Assembly (NCBI RefSeq): GCF_043641665.1
Contig: NC_092196.1
Location: 20,249,192 to 20,313,191 of the forward strand
Source of the DNA: Enoplosus armatus
Lineage: Eukaryota > Chordata > Actinopteri > Centrarchiformes > Enoplosidae
Length of the DNA: 64,000 bases
Direction of reading: 5' to 3'
Part shown: positions 36,201 to 49,164 of the stretch, in pieces
Layout: each line of letters starts with the position of its first letter
Numbering within the stretch: position 1 is the first letter of the stretch
Notes under the pieces: generated by a model
Seen by the model: only the letters and a program-made list of their open reading frames with translations
Database searches by the model: none
Told to the model about the DNA's origin: nothing
Position numbers and translations under genes: made by a program

Positions 36201-39200
36201 CTCTGTTTATTAAGTGGCGCTCCGGCGTCTCTGAGGTATAGTAACACTCGCAGTCGCATCGCTAAGAGCAGTCCCATCTCGGTGCGAGGCTCCGTGTGCA
36301 GCGCCTCCGCTGCAGCGTAATGAAGAAATCAGCAAGGGATTGAGGGAAATGAACTCCCTTTCTAATACCTCCATCCAAGGCCGTGGAGCAAATAAGTGCT
36401 CCCAATAACGAGGAAAAATCACGTTAGAGGGGATGAAACATATGTGACACGTGAAAACGATTAAGCCTCTTGGAAAAGAGCGTCAGAAACATGCACGAAA
36501 TCTAAATTGACTCGGACGCGGAGCGAAGACACCGAGTGTTTATTTTCATGAATTGATTTTTCCACAAATGAGGTGGAAAAATGGAAAGACGGGAGTTTGC
36601 TGGGGAGGAAATGTGAGACAAAACAATAACCCTCTCCCCTGCCTATTTGAAATCATAAACCTACTGTAGTGGTGAGGAAGACCGGGGTGTTGTTGAGGTG
36701 GGGGTGTGATGTGAATCTGCATTAAATTGGGCTGCTTCTCCACATCTCCCCTCTGTCTCTCTCTCTCTCTCTCCCAACATCGGGCTGTAATTGGTTGACT
36801 GGGGGGAGGGGAATAGCCGTTGCACCAGATATGTGCCTCATCATGAGAAACTCAGCTGAAGGTGTTTTGTTTTTCTTGTTGTTGTTTACTTCTTCTGAGT
36901 TTCTCTTCTCTGGCTCACCTTGGATTCACTGTGTGGCATGTGGTTGTAATTAACACATGCTGCAGCCTCTGGTGAGTGTTAACAGAGAGACTTGGAGTAA
37001 GATCATGTGGCTCGCCTAATTAAAATGGACCCGGCTAGACAGCCTTTATTTATGCGCCTTCAAGACAAAATGAATGCCAGTTGCCTGTGGAAATCATCTC
37101 AGGCCGTCTTTTCGCCTGCCTGCCCGGCTGTCTGTGTGCGGGGCTACAATTAACCGAGCATCAGCAGCAGAGCTGGGGACAACAAGAGGCTTTCATGCAG
37201 CTGCCTGAAAACCACTCAGTGTTTCGTTTGTGTTGCATCAACTGATTGCCGTACGTTGGCCTCCGCTGAGCTGCATTACACTTTTCACTATAAACTCTGC
37301 GACGGCCCGGCGGGATTTGTCACAAGTTTGCCCCCCGTCACTGTCAGGCGGTCATTAAAACCAAATGAGCATTGTCGTAGAAAGGGACGCTCGGCGCACG
37401 ATGCTTCGGATGAGGCTCCGAAAAGATTCACTTAGAAAATGTTATGTCATCTGTAATCCGACAAAGCAAGTTGCTTGTGTACATTTTCCATGAAGGGATG
37501 AGACAGCGATGCTTTATGTTAAGTCAACATTTAACTATTCATGCTGTTTGGATTATGCAGAAACACTGCAGAGCCGTTCATAAATCTATTTGAATTGCTT
37601 AGTGTATAGAAGCTGGGGGAACATTTCTTGCTCGAGACTATTAGTGTCATACAGTAGGAACCACGTAAAGCAGGAAGGCCCTTGCTGAGAAATGATCCAT
37701 TCTGCGTGTGACGGAGCCGAAGCCATAAAGCTGCCCACTCCATCACGGCCGAGATCGCAGAGATTGATCAGCCCGCTCCCATTTGAGTGATTTCCCTCCG
37801 GATTCAATGCAACGCAATTAGTCGCATGCTGTATTTTGCCTTTGCGCTGCTCTTTGACCCTCCATCGCACGTATGAGTCAGTGCGGCACTCTGCCGATAT
37901 GAGTTCCTCCTAACAGCTCCTGTATTTGCACAGCACCATCTCCTCTTGGCCTCTCAACGCCGTCCCTCCCGGCGCTGCTAAAGAGGATCACGGATCGCTG
38001 GCGAGAAGCCAAGCCGCTCTACCTGCTGAGATGCAATATAGCCTTGACCATCTACGCTGGGGTTAGCCCCGCTGAAAGTCTCCGTCTCTCTCTGAATACT
38101 GTATGCTGGGAGTTTCTCTCGGACCGACAGCCTCAGCAGTGGGCATCGCCGCGAGGCCTTCCTGACCTCTTTGGCTCCCGATGCTGTCTGTAAAAACAAA
38201 AACTCCGCTCCAAAAGTGATCTCCTTAAGTAAGGGTTTCCAATCCAATTTTACACAAGGAGAGTGCTTAAGATTAGAGATAGTGTTTTTTATTGTGCTCT
38301 TCAGTAATAGGAGTAGAAAGGGGTGAAAGGAGAGATGGAGGGAAGGAGGGAAAGAGGAATGGAAAGGATGGGAGATCGATAAAGGCCGCTCTCTCTGGTT
38401 GCCTTTATTCTTCGTCGTCGTGTCCGTGGAGACGAGGTTTAGGCGGCTCATGGCAGCAGGCCATGTAAGGGGGGCAGTAAAGTGCCGCAAAGGGACCTGC
38501 TCTTTCCCCATAAACAGGCCTGCAGGTAGAGAAACACTCGCCGGGATCCCAGTATAACGGCAACTTCGCAGCCGTAATGAACAGCAATCTCTTTCAGTGG
38601 AATGAGATGTGCCGTGTACCTGAGCGGCTCGTCACGGAGGGCTTTTCATCAGGCACCGTGGATTATCTTGACGACGGCGAGGCAGCCCGAGCAAAAAGGG
38701 CGCGTGGTCGCACTGGGACGAGCACAACTCCCCTGATTTGCATGGGCCTTTTTTCTTCTCCCAGTTCATTTCCAGTTGAATAACTCGTTTGTCACATACA
38801 TCAGAGGAAGGCGAAGATCATACGAGAGCCAGTGTTACTTTGTGTTTCACTAATGAGGCCTGTACTCTCCGCCTCCTTGCTTTTGCCTTTCTGCCCTTTG
38901 AAACAGCAACGACATGGTGCTATAACACTCTAGTAGATTTCTTTCTCCAAAACCGAGCTCCAGGCTGTTATCCTGTTTGTGTGTCGCTCGGCTCTGTCTC
39001 AGTCCTTTGCACTTGTTTAAGGCTCAAATAGCAACAGACCCGACACAGATCCGCCGGCCTGCGTGCCCTGTGAGCGTAACCATTCAGATTCTGACCCGTT
39101 TAGTAGAAGTTGTCATGACGAAGGCAGAACAGAACAGTGACCAGTACTGCGGGTGAGGAAAGTAAACTACATCATAGATTTCCCCAAACTAAGGGTCTGT

Positions 39201-42200
39201 CAGTTGAACAGCCGAGGCTCTCACAGCATGCTCATAGAAACAGCAGACCGAAACCCCCAAACGCTGTTCTTAAGGTTCACGTTCATGATCCACAGAAGAC
39301 GAGCTACACGGCACAACTGCTGCTGGTTCACGTCACGGTCCGAGTCAACATCTGTTTACATGCACACTCGTGTCTGATCACGTTTGGGATTTGACATTTA
39401 CATGGAACACAAAGCCACCTGGTTATTCAGCTCTGTGTCAACAGTTGAGGGCAAACCCACTGCTGCATTTACCACTTGGCTTCAATATCTGATCACTAGT
39501 AATGGAAAACAGGAGCAACAAAACGATTTATTCTGACTTTTACCTTCATTTCAGCATGTAGATCATCACCTTGTGCTTTGTTGATCAACACACCCGTGCA
39601 CCATGTTGCTGGGAGCATGTTGCTACAGGTACCAGTGAGAAGACAACATCCAGTTTAAGTCCACTTTAAGAAATAAAACATAACTGCGCAGCTGTTTATA
39701 ATACTAATGTACAACTGCAACAATAATTCTATATTGTGAAGAATACAGAAAGATCGTTCACATCACAAAGTAATCCACCAGCTCAGTACATTCGGCGATT
39801 TGATTGGCCAAAGCAGTGAGCTTCAGGATGACATTGCAGTGTGTCGCTGCAAAGGTCGAGCCAGTTAAACCTGCGAGCCCTCGTGCAGGGGTCTCATTGG
39901 ATACGTAACAAGGAGTCCTTGATGGCCTAAGGTGCCACGGCGTCCCGGGTTGAATCAGAGTAACCCAGTGAACATAATGAGGTTTGTTTTCCCGATCACA
40001 CGCTGTGTGTTAGCGGGCGTGTAAACACACTCCGTAACTTCTCAGCAAATCCTTAAAAACACCGATCAGGAGCGTGGGCAGCCCTCCTGACAGTGGCTAA
40101 ACTAAAAGACATAACTGGAGCTTTGATCTCCTTAATGACATGAACGGGGTTTGATGTACGAACAGTCAGACACAGCACCTTCGTGCTTCCAGGCTGCTGA
40201 GCTTTCTGTCTCCGCTGGACTGTCGAGCGCCGACGTGTCGATGGTTTGCACAGGCTGGTTAAAAGGAGGTCACAGGATCTGGTAGTACATTCAGCTGTCA
40301 TACCAGGAGGTGCATCTTTTTTTAGGTAACCAACCCTGTTCTCCTTTAAAATGGGCGCTTAGAAGTTGAAAATTGCCAACATCAAGAGCTTCCTTGAATT
40401 AGGATGCCCCGCAATGCAAGTGTGTTATATAATGCCATGACTGGAGGGAGAGGAAAAGTAGAGCACAGGGGTAGAGATTAAAAAAGTTTCTGCATAAAAA
40501 GAGAGGGGGGGGAAGAAGAGATGAGCATGAAAGGGAAAGGGGGGCGGAGGGATTGAGGGAGAGACAGAGGAGATAGAAATACAGTATAATGAAAAAGAGA
40601 GGGGGGATTAGGTCGGGCAGGAGTGAGGGTCCACTCCTACAGCAGGAGCAGCCTTGAGGCCCCGCAGGCTGCGGGAAGCTGGTCAATCCTTCTCCTCTCT
40701 CAAGGCTTCCCTCTTTTTTCATTTAGATAATGGAGCATTTCCTTAATTGGCAGAGCACAGTTTAGGCCGAGGTTTGTTTGCCAACACGTCAGAGTAGAAT
40801 TATTTCCACTACATTTACAGCATAGCGTGGCTCGGCTCTCTCATTAAAACCACTGCCTCCTCCTGCCCGGATAGAGCTTTCCGTGGAAATCTGCAGAAAG
40901 AGGCCAAACACCACAGCAGCAAAAAAAAAGAAGAATAAAACACATTTATCTCCTATCTCACCATCCCCAGCCAGCTTGTAAAGGAAGAGACAGAAACTTC
41001 TCTATCTGTTTACTGTTATTGTTTTTCTCCAATCATAAACCCTTACTTCTGGCTGCTATTGTGTGCTTTTTCCTCCTTCTCGCTTATCGAAAGAGTTATG
41101 CATTGAGCTCGCATGATCTGTATCTTTAAATTTGATTGAGGGTATTTGCAGGGGGTGTTATTGGATTTCGGTGTTATTGTCTCATCTTTTCCCTCTGTGT
41201 TTTTAATGTTGGGATGGATATCCGCTCCAGCAGCACTGATCTCGCTGTTCTGCTCATTAGTCTGGATTCACAGAGCCTGGTGCTTCGCAACAATAAGACA
41301 TGCACTTCTGTAGTCCAGCCATTACCGAGTTTAACAATGTGCACCAGCCAGAAAAGTCCATTATTTCTGCAGCTCATCATCTCAAGCATCCACACGAGAC
41401 AAAGGGTCTGTGAAACTGCTTCATTGCAAAGGGCCATCTATCACTGAAGTCAGGAGCAGAGACTAAAAAACATATGTGGCGTAGACGCCGCGTCCTGTGT
41501 GTCCTGGAAGCTTATGGAAGAATGAGAGTACGGAAAAAGGCTTGGTGTCCAACTTTTCTCGGGCACCCACTGAAATATGTCTCCAAATGAGTACTTCAAA
41601 GTCTCACGTCCCAAAAGGTGGCTTCAAATGGTTGCTCACATGCTTTATTCTGTGATTGGACATTTCCTGATTTAAATAAGACATGTTCTTGTACAGCAAA
41701 TTAAAAATTAAATTAAAATTAGAGAGGTATCAAAAAAAGTACCATTTTGAAAAATTCCACATGATGGCGTGAGACGGGCACAAAGGAGGTAGAAAAGCTC
41801 ATAAAGTGAGACGCAGGTGGGGGCGCTCGGAGAGGGAGCAGCTGCTACTTTAACAGACCTGTCATTGAAATCAAAGGCCCTAATCAAAATTTTATCAATT
41901 AATTGATCTTTCCTCTTGTGCTTTGCCATGAGTGCAGTTGAGATTCCCCCTGACTCTCGCCCCTCCAACAGCGAGCCATGCGCTACAACACAAACTGTGT
42001 TCATTAGCAGTGATCAAGGAATCCTCTAATCGGAGCTGAGACGGGATATGATGGCTGTTTCCCTCTGACTTAGTTGGTTTGCAGGACAACTCTCCCCAGT
42101 TGCCTTCCAAAGCGCGCTGGTGAACTCGCACGTCTTTCAAGCCGCTCGTACAATCAAACAATGTACTTTAACTTTAATCTCGACTGTAGTTCTAACACTT

Positions 42201-42225
42201 GCCTCCTGCTGTGTGTTTCTCTCAG

Positions 42226-42477
42226 GGTAACCAAGAGGCCACCAACCCCCCAGAAGCGATGGCCCAGCCGTACACCCCAGCCCAGTACCCACCTCCCCCA
42301 CAGAATGGCATCCCCGCAGAGTTTGCGGCACCGCACCCGCTTCCAACACAGGACTACACCGGGCAGAGCCGGGTTCCTGAGCACGCCATGACCCTCTACA
42401 CGCCCACACAGACGCACAGCGAGCCGGCCGGCACTGACAACAGCACGCCCGCCATCACCGCCACCACGACCGCACCG
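42226..42477 (+). CDS. rbfox3: RBFOX3 N-terminal low-complexity exon (84 codons)
   Basis: This exon encodes the N-terminal, proline/glutamine/threonine-rich, largely disordered region of an RBFOX splicing regulator. It starts after TTTCTCTCAG with [11 protein letters not shown], and the widely used internal start MAQPYTPAQ is at ATG 42259. It continues with [12 protein letters not shown], a TQDYTGQ block and [13 protein letters not shown]. Order and wording match RBFOX3 ([37 protein letters not shown]) better than RBFOX1 (MAQPYASAQFAPPQNG, LNLYPPAQTH) or RBFOX2 (MVQPFTTIPF). The donor is CCG|gtcagt, moderate, and both ends are phase 0. The segment after MTLYTP ([16 protein letters not shown]) is the fast-diverging tail of this region. 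The exon is well supported; the only uncertainty is the exact 3' border, which is set by frame, donor and family. Confidence 0.93.
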
Positions 42478-45284
42478 GTCAGTGTCCACCACCTGCAAAC
42501 ACTGTTCTCAACACGCTGTCAGCAAGTAAAATATATTATTATCATTATTCTACCTTTCTGTTTTCTTTTGATCGGATGTCTCGAGAAAAACTTGTACTGT
42601 TCATTACATGATGCTTCTTTCCTGAATGTGTTATTTCTAACAGCAATATGAAACTTGTTGTTGTTGTAATAATGTGTTGTACAGAAATACAGATTTATAG
42701 ATTTGCCCCAAATTAAAACAAAGCAGTTTAGAGGATAAATACTGAAAAGTATACAGCCATAATATTCCCAATGGTAATTAATAATAATAACACCTTTAAT
42801 TATAATAAATCACAGTATTACACATGATTTTAAACAAGTTGTGTCAAAAGAGACTTAAGAAAAGAATTTGTCTGCATTATTTTGATATAGATTTAAAGTT
42901 GTAATTGTCTTCATTCGTAGCTCCATTAGTTTCATCCAGAGTTGCATTTGTAAACTTTGCAATTACACCAGCCGTGTTACGATGGAGTACTTTTAAGCCC
43001 CCTCCCTTGATACGCACACCATGTTCCAAGTGACTTTTTCGTCCATCACAAACACACAAAAAAAAAAGAACCTTTCTTCATAAAAAAGTGTGTTTTGAGC
43101 GTAACAGCGCTGATCAGTAGAAAGCAGCGGAAGACTTTGCTGTCATGGCGGTGCTTTGTGCTTGACGTGGGAGGTGAATTTGGTTGAAAATGTGCTCGTA
43201 AAATGAAAGTGCATTTCTGAAGAGCCATTTGAGGCTCCCTGAAAAACATATAAACCTGAGCTGTTTTATTTATTTGCGTGAAGGAGATGTGACATGCTGT
43301 AGCCATGAATGATTCAGCATCTCTGAAAGGAGGACACGCACTCCCCCCCCCCTCAATCTTTTTGGTCAGTTAAAGGAGTAAAAAGAGACTTTTGAGCACT
43401 TTTCTCAACCGGCCGAAAAGCCTTGTTTGTAACTGCATCCAAATGTTGGAGGCATTCCTTTAAACATGAGACATTATCCTCTGCGCAACTGTGCCAGGAC
43501 CTGATTATACTCCTTTTTTCCCTCGTTTTCACCCCACCATAAGAGTGCATATATTTAAAATATTGGCACTCCAAGTGGAAAACAAACCCCTGGCAATTCT
43601 GCACGTTGAGATACACGGCTTGGAAGGGAGTGAAATTCTAAATTATATATTATACCTTTCATTCTTGTGTGCTGATACTCTTATATGGAATGCCTTGACC
43701 TGGGATTTACCTTCACAAGAGGCAGATGGAGATAAAAAAAAAGGAGGACGACTTAGCTCCAAACTTTGGAGACGCGTCCAGAAAGGCAGATAATGCTGGC
43801 AGAGATGAAGGAAATAAAGACCTTCAGACCTTCTTTTCTCCTGTAGCGTGAAAACACCTGCTGGGAGAGGTCATGGCGAGGCCACAGCCCCCTTGAGAGG
43901 GATCTGGGTCACTCATAAAGAGCATTGTTAATAACTCCATCCTCCCAGCCTCACAATTACCGCACGGCTCCGAACATTTGGCGGCAGAAAAGTGCTTATG
44001 CAGCACAAGCAGAGCAATAGCACTGCTTAGCGTATTATCGTCACCCTGTAATGTCGCAATGTTTGATTTGAAGATTTGTGTGACGCTCTCCAACTGCTCC
44101 ATGGTTATGCGCCGCACTTACAGTAATGGCTGACACACAAGAGAGTTTAAAGTGAGGAGAGACTTGGCAGGAGGTTCAGCCTCCTCCTCCTCCTCCTCCT
44201 TCTTCTTCTTCGTCTTCCCCCTGCGACACCGTACACCACTCCTCCACTCGCTATCTCTCACCGTCTCCCCTCTCTCCATTTCGCATTTGATTTCATTTCA
44301 TCTGTTCACCCGCTGTGAAGAAAGCCCAGAGACGGTGGCCGTGGAGAGATGAGAGCTCGCCTTGCTTTCCTCCATCTTCATTCTCTGCGACCACACTCTC
44401 TCCACTTCCACCCATTTTTTTCTTTCTCAGGGAGGACAGAGGGATGAGATTAGTGGGGTGTAAACAGAGAGTCTAATCCTCGGGGGCCGCTGGTGTAGTG
44501 TCGCCCACCGCTGTGTTCCCCAGCTTTAATGACAGACCCAGCCTGTTTGCTCTGGGTGCCACAGACGGGCCCGGGTGCCTTTGATTAGGGCACCCTGCAG
44601 AAACACAGATTGAGGGAGCAGATCAGCTACTCACTGCGAACCCCCCCCCCACCTCACCCTCCTCCCTTGGCTCGACTCCGCTGCGCTCATCCTCTCTACC
44701 CCACGACGACGCTTTACTCTGCACATCTTCTCGACTTAAAGACTTAAAAAGAGTCAAGAGAGAGTGAAAATTCAGTGAAACGTATGGATTCTGTGTGAAT
44801 TCCCTGCAGAGAACGGAGAGTGTGTATGTTTTAATGAGGCGCAGGCACTTCTCGTCGCTTCTCCTCTCTGTTTCTGTCTGTGTCTACCAGTCCCCCGTCT
44901 ATACTGGGAAGGTGGTGTTGTCCAGAGCCAGACCTCTGGGACCTCGCTCTGTGCCATGTTCAAACAAGCTGACTTGAAAGCAGGCGACTTGTGGAAGAGA
45001 GGCAGCCCCCAACTTCTCTCCAAATCCTTAGAGATGAGGGTAGCAGAGGGCTGCCAGGGAGCTCGACTGGAGAGAGAAAAAAAAAAAAACTGAGCTCGTT
45101 ATCTGGCTCAGTTCAAATAGTCTGAGGTTTGGTTGAATTTCATGAGTAATCATTCTCTTTTCAGATAACAAATTAAGGCAGTGGCGTTAGGGCAGCACTC
45201 AATTCCAGATTTTCCACAGCCCGTGTCAGCGGCATGAAGACTTTCCAAAGGGTATTCTGGGGGACTGTGATAACATAGACATCG

Positions 45285-45304
45285 ACACACACACACACAC
45301 ACAC
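45285..45304. repeat. (AC)10 microsatellite
   Basis: Ten AC units, with further ACACAC interrupted tracts to about 45373. Confidence 0.9.
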
Positions 45305-45612
45305 GAACACACAAGGGCGTGCGGAAAACATGGGCGAGTGCATGCAAACATTCATACATACACGCACACACACTCTCTCATCTCTCATGAGCTGTGTTTA
45401 AGGGATTGAGGCTCCACCAGGGTGTAGCTTTCAGAGGCGGCGCTGATGGCAGCATGTAGGCCACCATTTAAAGGGGATGACTGTGTTATCTGTAACTGGG
45501 AGGAGCCACTGATCCAACCCCCCCACCCCCAGCCACTGTGAAATTCCCATTTCAAAGATATTATAGATATCTTCAATGTTCCTCAACATAAAAACTCTCC
45601 TTGATCATTTAC

Positions 45613-46135
45613 AGGATAAGGCTGCTGTTACTCTATATTTTTCTTATTGTCAACAAATCCCATGAAAAGACCAAAACTAACAGTGTGTTCGACTCTCTGA
45701 CTCCTCCACCCCGTCTGTGGCTCTCAGCTCCAGGCCCTGCTGAAGACGCCACACAAATATATAGTTTTAAAAAGGCTAAATAACTCCCTAAAACAGAAGG
45801 AAATAGTGCATTTGTTGGGCACTACTTTCAGCGGTGGATGAATCCTCATTTGGTGCTCTCGTGAGTGTTTGGGGCAGCAGGATGATGTATGTGGGACTAA
45901 ACTAAAGTCAAACTAAACTACAGTGTGTGTGTTCATGGAAGGAACATGTCTCCCAGTGACACAGTGAGGCTCACTAATGTGTTTTTAATAGTTTTCGGAC
46001 AACAATGGAGTTCTACGGCAGAGAGGACGAAGATATATCAGGCTGTGATACACACACAATACTTTGTTGACGATAGAAAACTACAGAATACCACCAGACT
46101 TACTGGACTATACTTACATTAATATAGGTTAATGG
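45613..46135 (+). repeat. dispersed repeat family, copy B (fullest)
   Basis: This is the longest of three related copies in the window. It opens with a GGATAAGGCTGCTGTTACTCTATATTT block, followed by CAACAAATCCCATGAAAAGACC, GTGTGTTCGACT, CTGTCTGTGGCTCTCAG-like text, then ATAGTGCATTTGTTGGGCAC, CTTTCAGCGGTGGATGAATCC, CATTTGGTGCTC and GTGTTTTTAATAGTTTTCGGACAACAATGGAG. Copy C shares all these blocks in order and copy A a subset. It ends with GAAGATATATCAGGCTGTGATACACAC, wording I recall from abundant percomorph repeats. It has no coding frame. It is a non-autonomous element of unassigned class. Confidence 0.7.
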
Positions 46136-46201
46136 TTTGTCCATCAGTTTTAAATTATTTGTGTTTGTCATCATGTTAGTTATTGGAGGAAAGCTGTAAA
46201 T

Positions 46202-46369
46202 ACTACATTACCCATGAGCCTCAGCCACCGTTACTAGAAGAGCCCGTCATTCACCTCAACGTCGCAGTTGGGACCAAAACACCACATTTTCTTTATTTTT
46301 AAGTGAGCCCGAATGTGAAATTGAAGCTCAGTGATGCGTCTTACTGAAATGCATCTTGGGAGTTGTAGT
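46202..46369. promoter_or_regulatory. convergent ZNF143/Staf-type motifs
   Basis: The minus strand at 46350-46369 reads ACTACAACTCCCAAGATGCA, a close match to the known ZNF143 (Staf, SBS) motif ACTACAATTCCCAGAATGCA. On the plus strand at 46202-46220, ACTACATTACCCATGAGCC is a weaker match pointing inwards. The two lie about 130 bp apart and form an imperfect inverted pair, so they may instead be termini of a short inverted-repeat transposon that carries this motif. No promoter or transcript start can be shown here. Confidence 0.4.
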
Positions 46370-48053
46370 TGACTTCTCTCCTTTCGTTTTTATCTACACT
46401 TGTACCTTTGGCTTTTTTTTTTTTTTTTTTTTAAATCAAAGAACCAGATATTTTCTAATACAGTTGCTCATATTTAGCCTTTCATGTTCATCCGAGCGTC
46501 TGTCACCTCACACTGTCCGAACGGGACTTTTACCGTCGCCTCTACCTTTCACTACTTCATATGAATCAGGGGGGAGGAAGTGGGGGGCGGCCCATCTACT
46601 CCACACTCCCTCCCATCACACCCCCCGCTCTCTCAGGTGATGGAGGGGTTATATCTGCAGCTTCTTTAGAAAAAGACAACAAACAGTGGAGGACCGGGAG
46701 AGGAAAATAATGAATTAAAGCTCAGGCATTATAATTCTTGTGAGCGAAGACTCAGTATCCCCCCCCTATTTAATCGGATGTAATCTACCTGCTTGGCAGC
46801 ATTCCAATCAGATAGTTTCAATTATGCTCTTGTAATGCCACTCTGTGAGGAGGGGGAAAGTGCTGAGCAGAGCACTTTGCAGGCGATTTGCAAATAACAG
46901 CAAGGGAGTCTTTTAGAGAAATGACTGAACAGGAAGCCGGAGAGTTGCCGGAGCTGACAGCTCTCTCACTCTCTGGTTTGCTGGCTTCGGCGGTGACGGC
47001 GTGTTTTGCATCCCACCTCCTCCTCCTCCCCGTGACAGCAGCTGTCGGGACAGTAAAGTGCCACTGAAGGTGGCCTCCTATGGTAATACAGAGGTAATTA
47101 TTTTCCACTGCAACACCACCATCTCACAGCCAGGCAGGCGGGCTGGAGCCTCGGGAGCGGTGCGTCCCGGATCTCAGTGACACTCCGAGTTATTGAGTTA
47201 GTAGGATGCAGTCTGGGTTGCTTGGGAGTCAGCAATTCAGTATTTGTGTTCTCCCTATGTGTGTTTGCCCCCGATGTCAGCGTGCTGCCGGCCTGTCTGA
47301 GCGCCGAGTGAAAGTTAATCTGGATGTTTGCAAACATGCGACTGCGCTCGCCGTGATAAAAAGCCAGACAGACAGAGCTGCAGGACAGCGGTGCTCAGTA
47401 GTCTGGCAACATACGCTAAAGGTCGATAGTGTCATGTGTGACCGATGAAACAGATTGACCCGCGGGGCTCTGGTACCTTGTCACCCTCCACGGTCCCAGC
47501 ATCTGTCTGCAATGTGTCACCCCCGGGGCCCAACATGGCTACTCAGGCTATTAACCTCCAGCACGCGAGGACACGGCAGAGTTAAGACCCCTCTGCCCGT
47601 CTCTCTCAGTCACAAATCCACTCCTTACCAGCCGGCCGGCCGGCTCGGTGCATTTTCCAGCTCCTGTGTCCTTCGCCACTTGTTAACCTCTGGTCCGGAC
47701 GCCGCCGAGCCCACGTGGGACTCAGGAAGCGTCCACCGACCTGCCCTACCTGGATGGCTGCAGGGGGAGACAAAGTGGGACCTTGAATCAAACAACTGTC
47801 ACTGTTAACAATGTATGTCACCGTCTCCGAATGGGCCATAAAAACCAAATAAATGACGGCCATTACAGTGGAGATTGTGATTATGATAATGAGAATAATA
47901 AAGGCGATCATCATTACGATCATGATGATAATGATAATACTGTGATGATGAATTATAATGAATAAATCCCTACCCCATTTCCTAAATGGTGGGAAATGTA
48001 TCACTAAGAGTGGCCTGCAGCCATCTGACAGCCTCAGAGCAGGTTGAGGGTTA

Positions 48054-48055
<2 letters not shown>

Positions 48056-48086
<31 letters not shown>
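48056..48086. repeat. (GT)n microsatellite
   Basis: About 15 GT units. Confidence 0.9.
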
Positions 48087-48087
<1 letters not shown>

Positions 48088-48639
48088 ATCTGAACTGTTT
48101 GTACTCTGGCAACAACCTCCTCCCTTTTCACGTCTGTATCTCAGTACAAGATTGTGTCTGTGTATGTGACTTCCCAGCCAGTGTATAGTGTGTTTGCCAT
48201 GCTCAGAGAGCACTTCCCAGGAGACCTTGCAGTTTACATATCACATTCAAACAGCTTTTGTGCTCAATATCTGCCACATCCACTCCCTCGTTTCTCATTC
48301 TCCACTTCTCTCTCTCTCTCTGTTGCTTTATTTAGTCGCTTTCTGACTCACCGGCACTAAATCAGAGTTCATTTTTGTTCATTTTAATCATTTGCGCAAA
48401 TGTGTCTTCAGATACTAAAAACAAACTTTATGTTTTCCTGATTAGTGACCTCTTGTGGTCATGAGAAACACACTGTCCTCTCTCAGAGGCAAAGGTGGAA
48501 GTAGTATGACACTGCTTTGTCACCACCTCTTTCTTTTAACCCCGACTGGCTCGCTCCAAAGTTCACTCATACGCCTCCCACCAACACCTATAAACTGGCA
48601 ACCTCACTGTGGCAACAAGACTCCAGGAAATCACTGCAC

Positions 48640-48830
48640 CCAGCTGTTCAGCCAAAAAATAGTAGCAGCACGTAACTCAACCTAAAACCGCAAATTGTCA
48701 CTTTTACATCTGTGTTTGTGTACGGATTAAACGACGAGATATGTGTTCATTTGTGATCATTAGAGGTGCTAAGCTAGACTAATTACCTCCCGGCTCTAGT
48801 TCCACTCTGACTGGTTTCAGTTGCTTAAAC
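48640..48830 (+). mobile_element. degenerate percomorph dispersed repeat (candidate)
   Basis: Ordered phrases (TAGTAGCAGCACGTAACTCAACCTAAAAC in two parts near 48661-48690, then TTTACATCTGTGTTTGTGTAC, GATTAAACGACGAGATAT, and TTAGAGGTGCTAAGCTAG) match, from memory, a very common fish repeat whose copies read 'gattaaacaaacgagatat...tttagaggtgctgg'. The copy is truncated and has no coding frame. The identification is recall-based. Confidence 0.45.
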
Positions 48831-48888
48831 CTAACTGTGCGACAGAGATGGCAGGTTAGAAACTGATATATTATATATCACGTATATA

Positions 48889-49164
48889 TCAACAATTTGT
48901 GCAACAGTCAAATGCATTTTGAAAGAGACTAATAAACAATCTGGTTTGCCAAATATGAGGACTTGTGCAGATAGACTTGTCCCACAATGATGCATAAACT
49001 ATGCTGTTGACCACTGAGGTTTTGTCCACAGAAAATCCATCAGAAAAAGAAACTCCCTCAAAAACAAGGTCCACCTGAACAGACGAGCCAGCAGCACCCT
49101 CAGTGAAATCCATCACCGGTGTCACACGCAGAAACAAGTCGAATTTGTCATTGACATCAGACAC
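48889..49164 (-). other. unexplained minus-strand open frame, possible coding relic
   Basis: A 91-codon frame opens at a GTG (the track start is not an ATG) and stays open upstream for a few more codons. Unlike most frames in the window it has a mixed, protein-like composition with alternating hydrophobic stretches (for example FDLFLRVTPVMDF, SVQVDLVFEGVSF, VVNSIVYASLW). I recognise no family with confidence. It has no flanking splice signals that I can support and sits next to a repeat fossil, so it could be a relic of a mobile-element protein or a pseudo-exon, or simply chance. Confidence 0.2.

Larger units (their letters stand above)
31359..42225 (+). other. intron 1, last part; no gene seen
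   Basis: This intronic stretch holds a C25 run at 31455-31479, a T10-G18 tract at 32042-32069, a GT tract at 33064-33112, a CA tract at 33274-33296, C-runs near 33999-34018 and 34162-34172, and GA-rich blocks near 38320-38375 and 40500-40600. The minus-strand frame of 177 codons at 37978-38511 shows no known domain. Several long repeat-poor tracts (34700-35170, 35400-36050, 36970-37500) are plausible non-coding regulatory DNA. The intron ends with a good polypyrimidine tract and acceptor (TTTCTCTCAG|GG). Confidence 0.6.

Noticed and set aside
37978..38511. 177-codon minus-strand frame
   Set aside because: Serine/proline/leucine-rich composition from pyrimidine-rich DNA, no family similarity, no supporting exon borders.
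39921..39960. tRNA-like A and B boxes (TGGCCTAAGG, GGGTTGAATC) suggesting a SINE
   Set aside because: The A box is poor, the B box lacks the central C, spacing is short, and no SINE tail or cloverleaf could be drawn.
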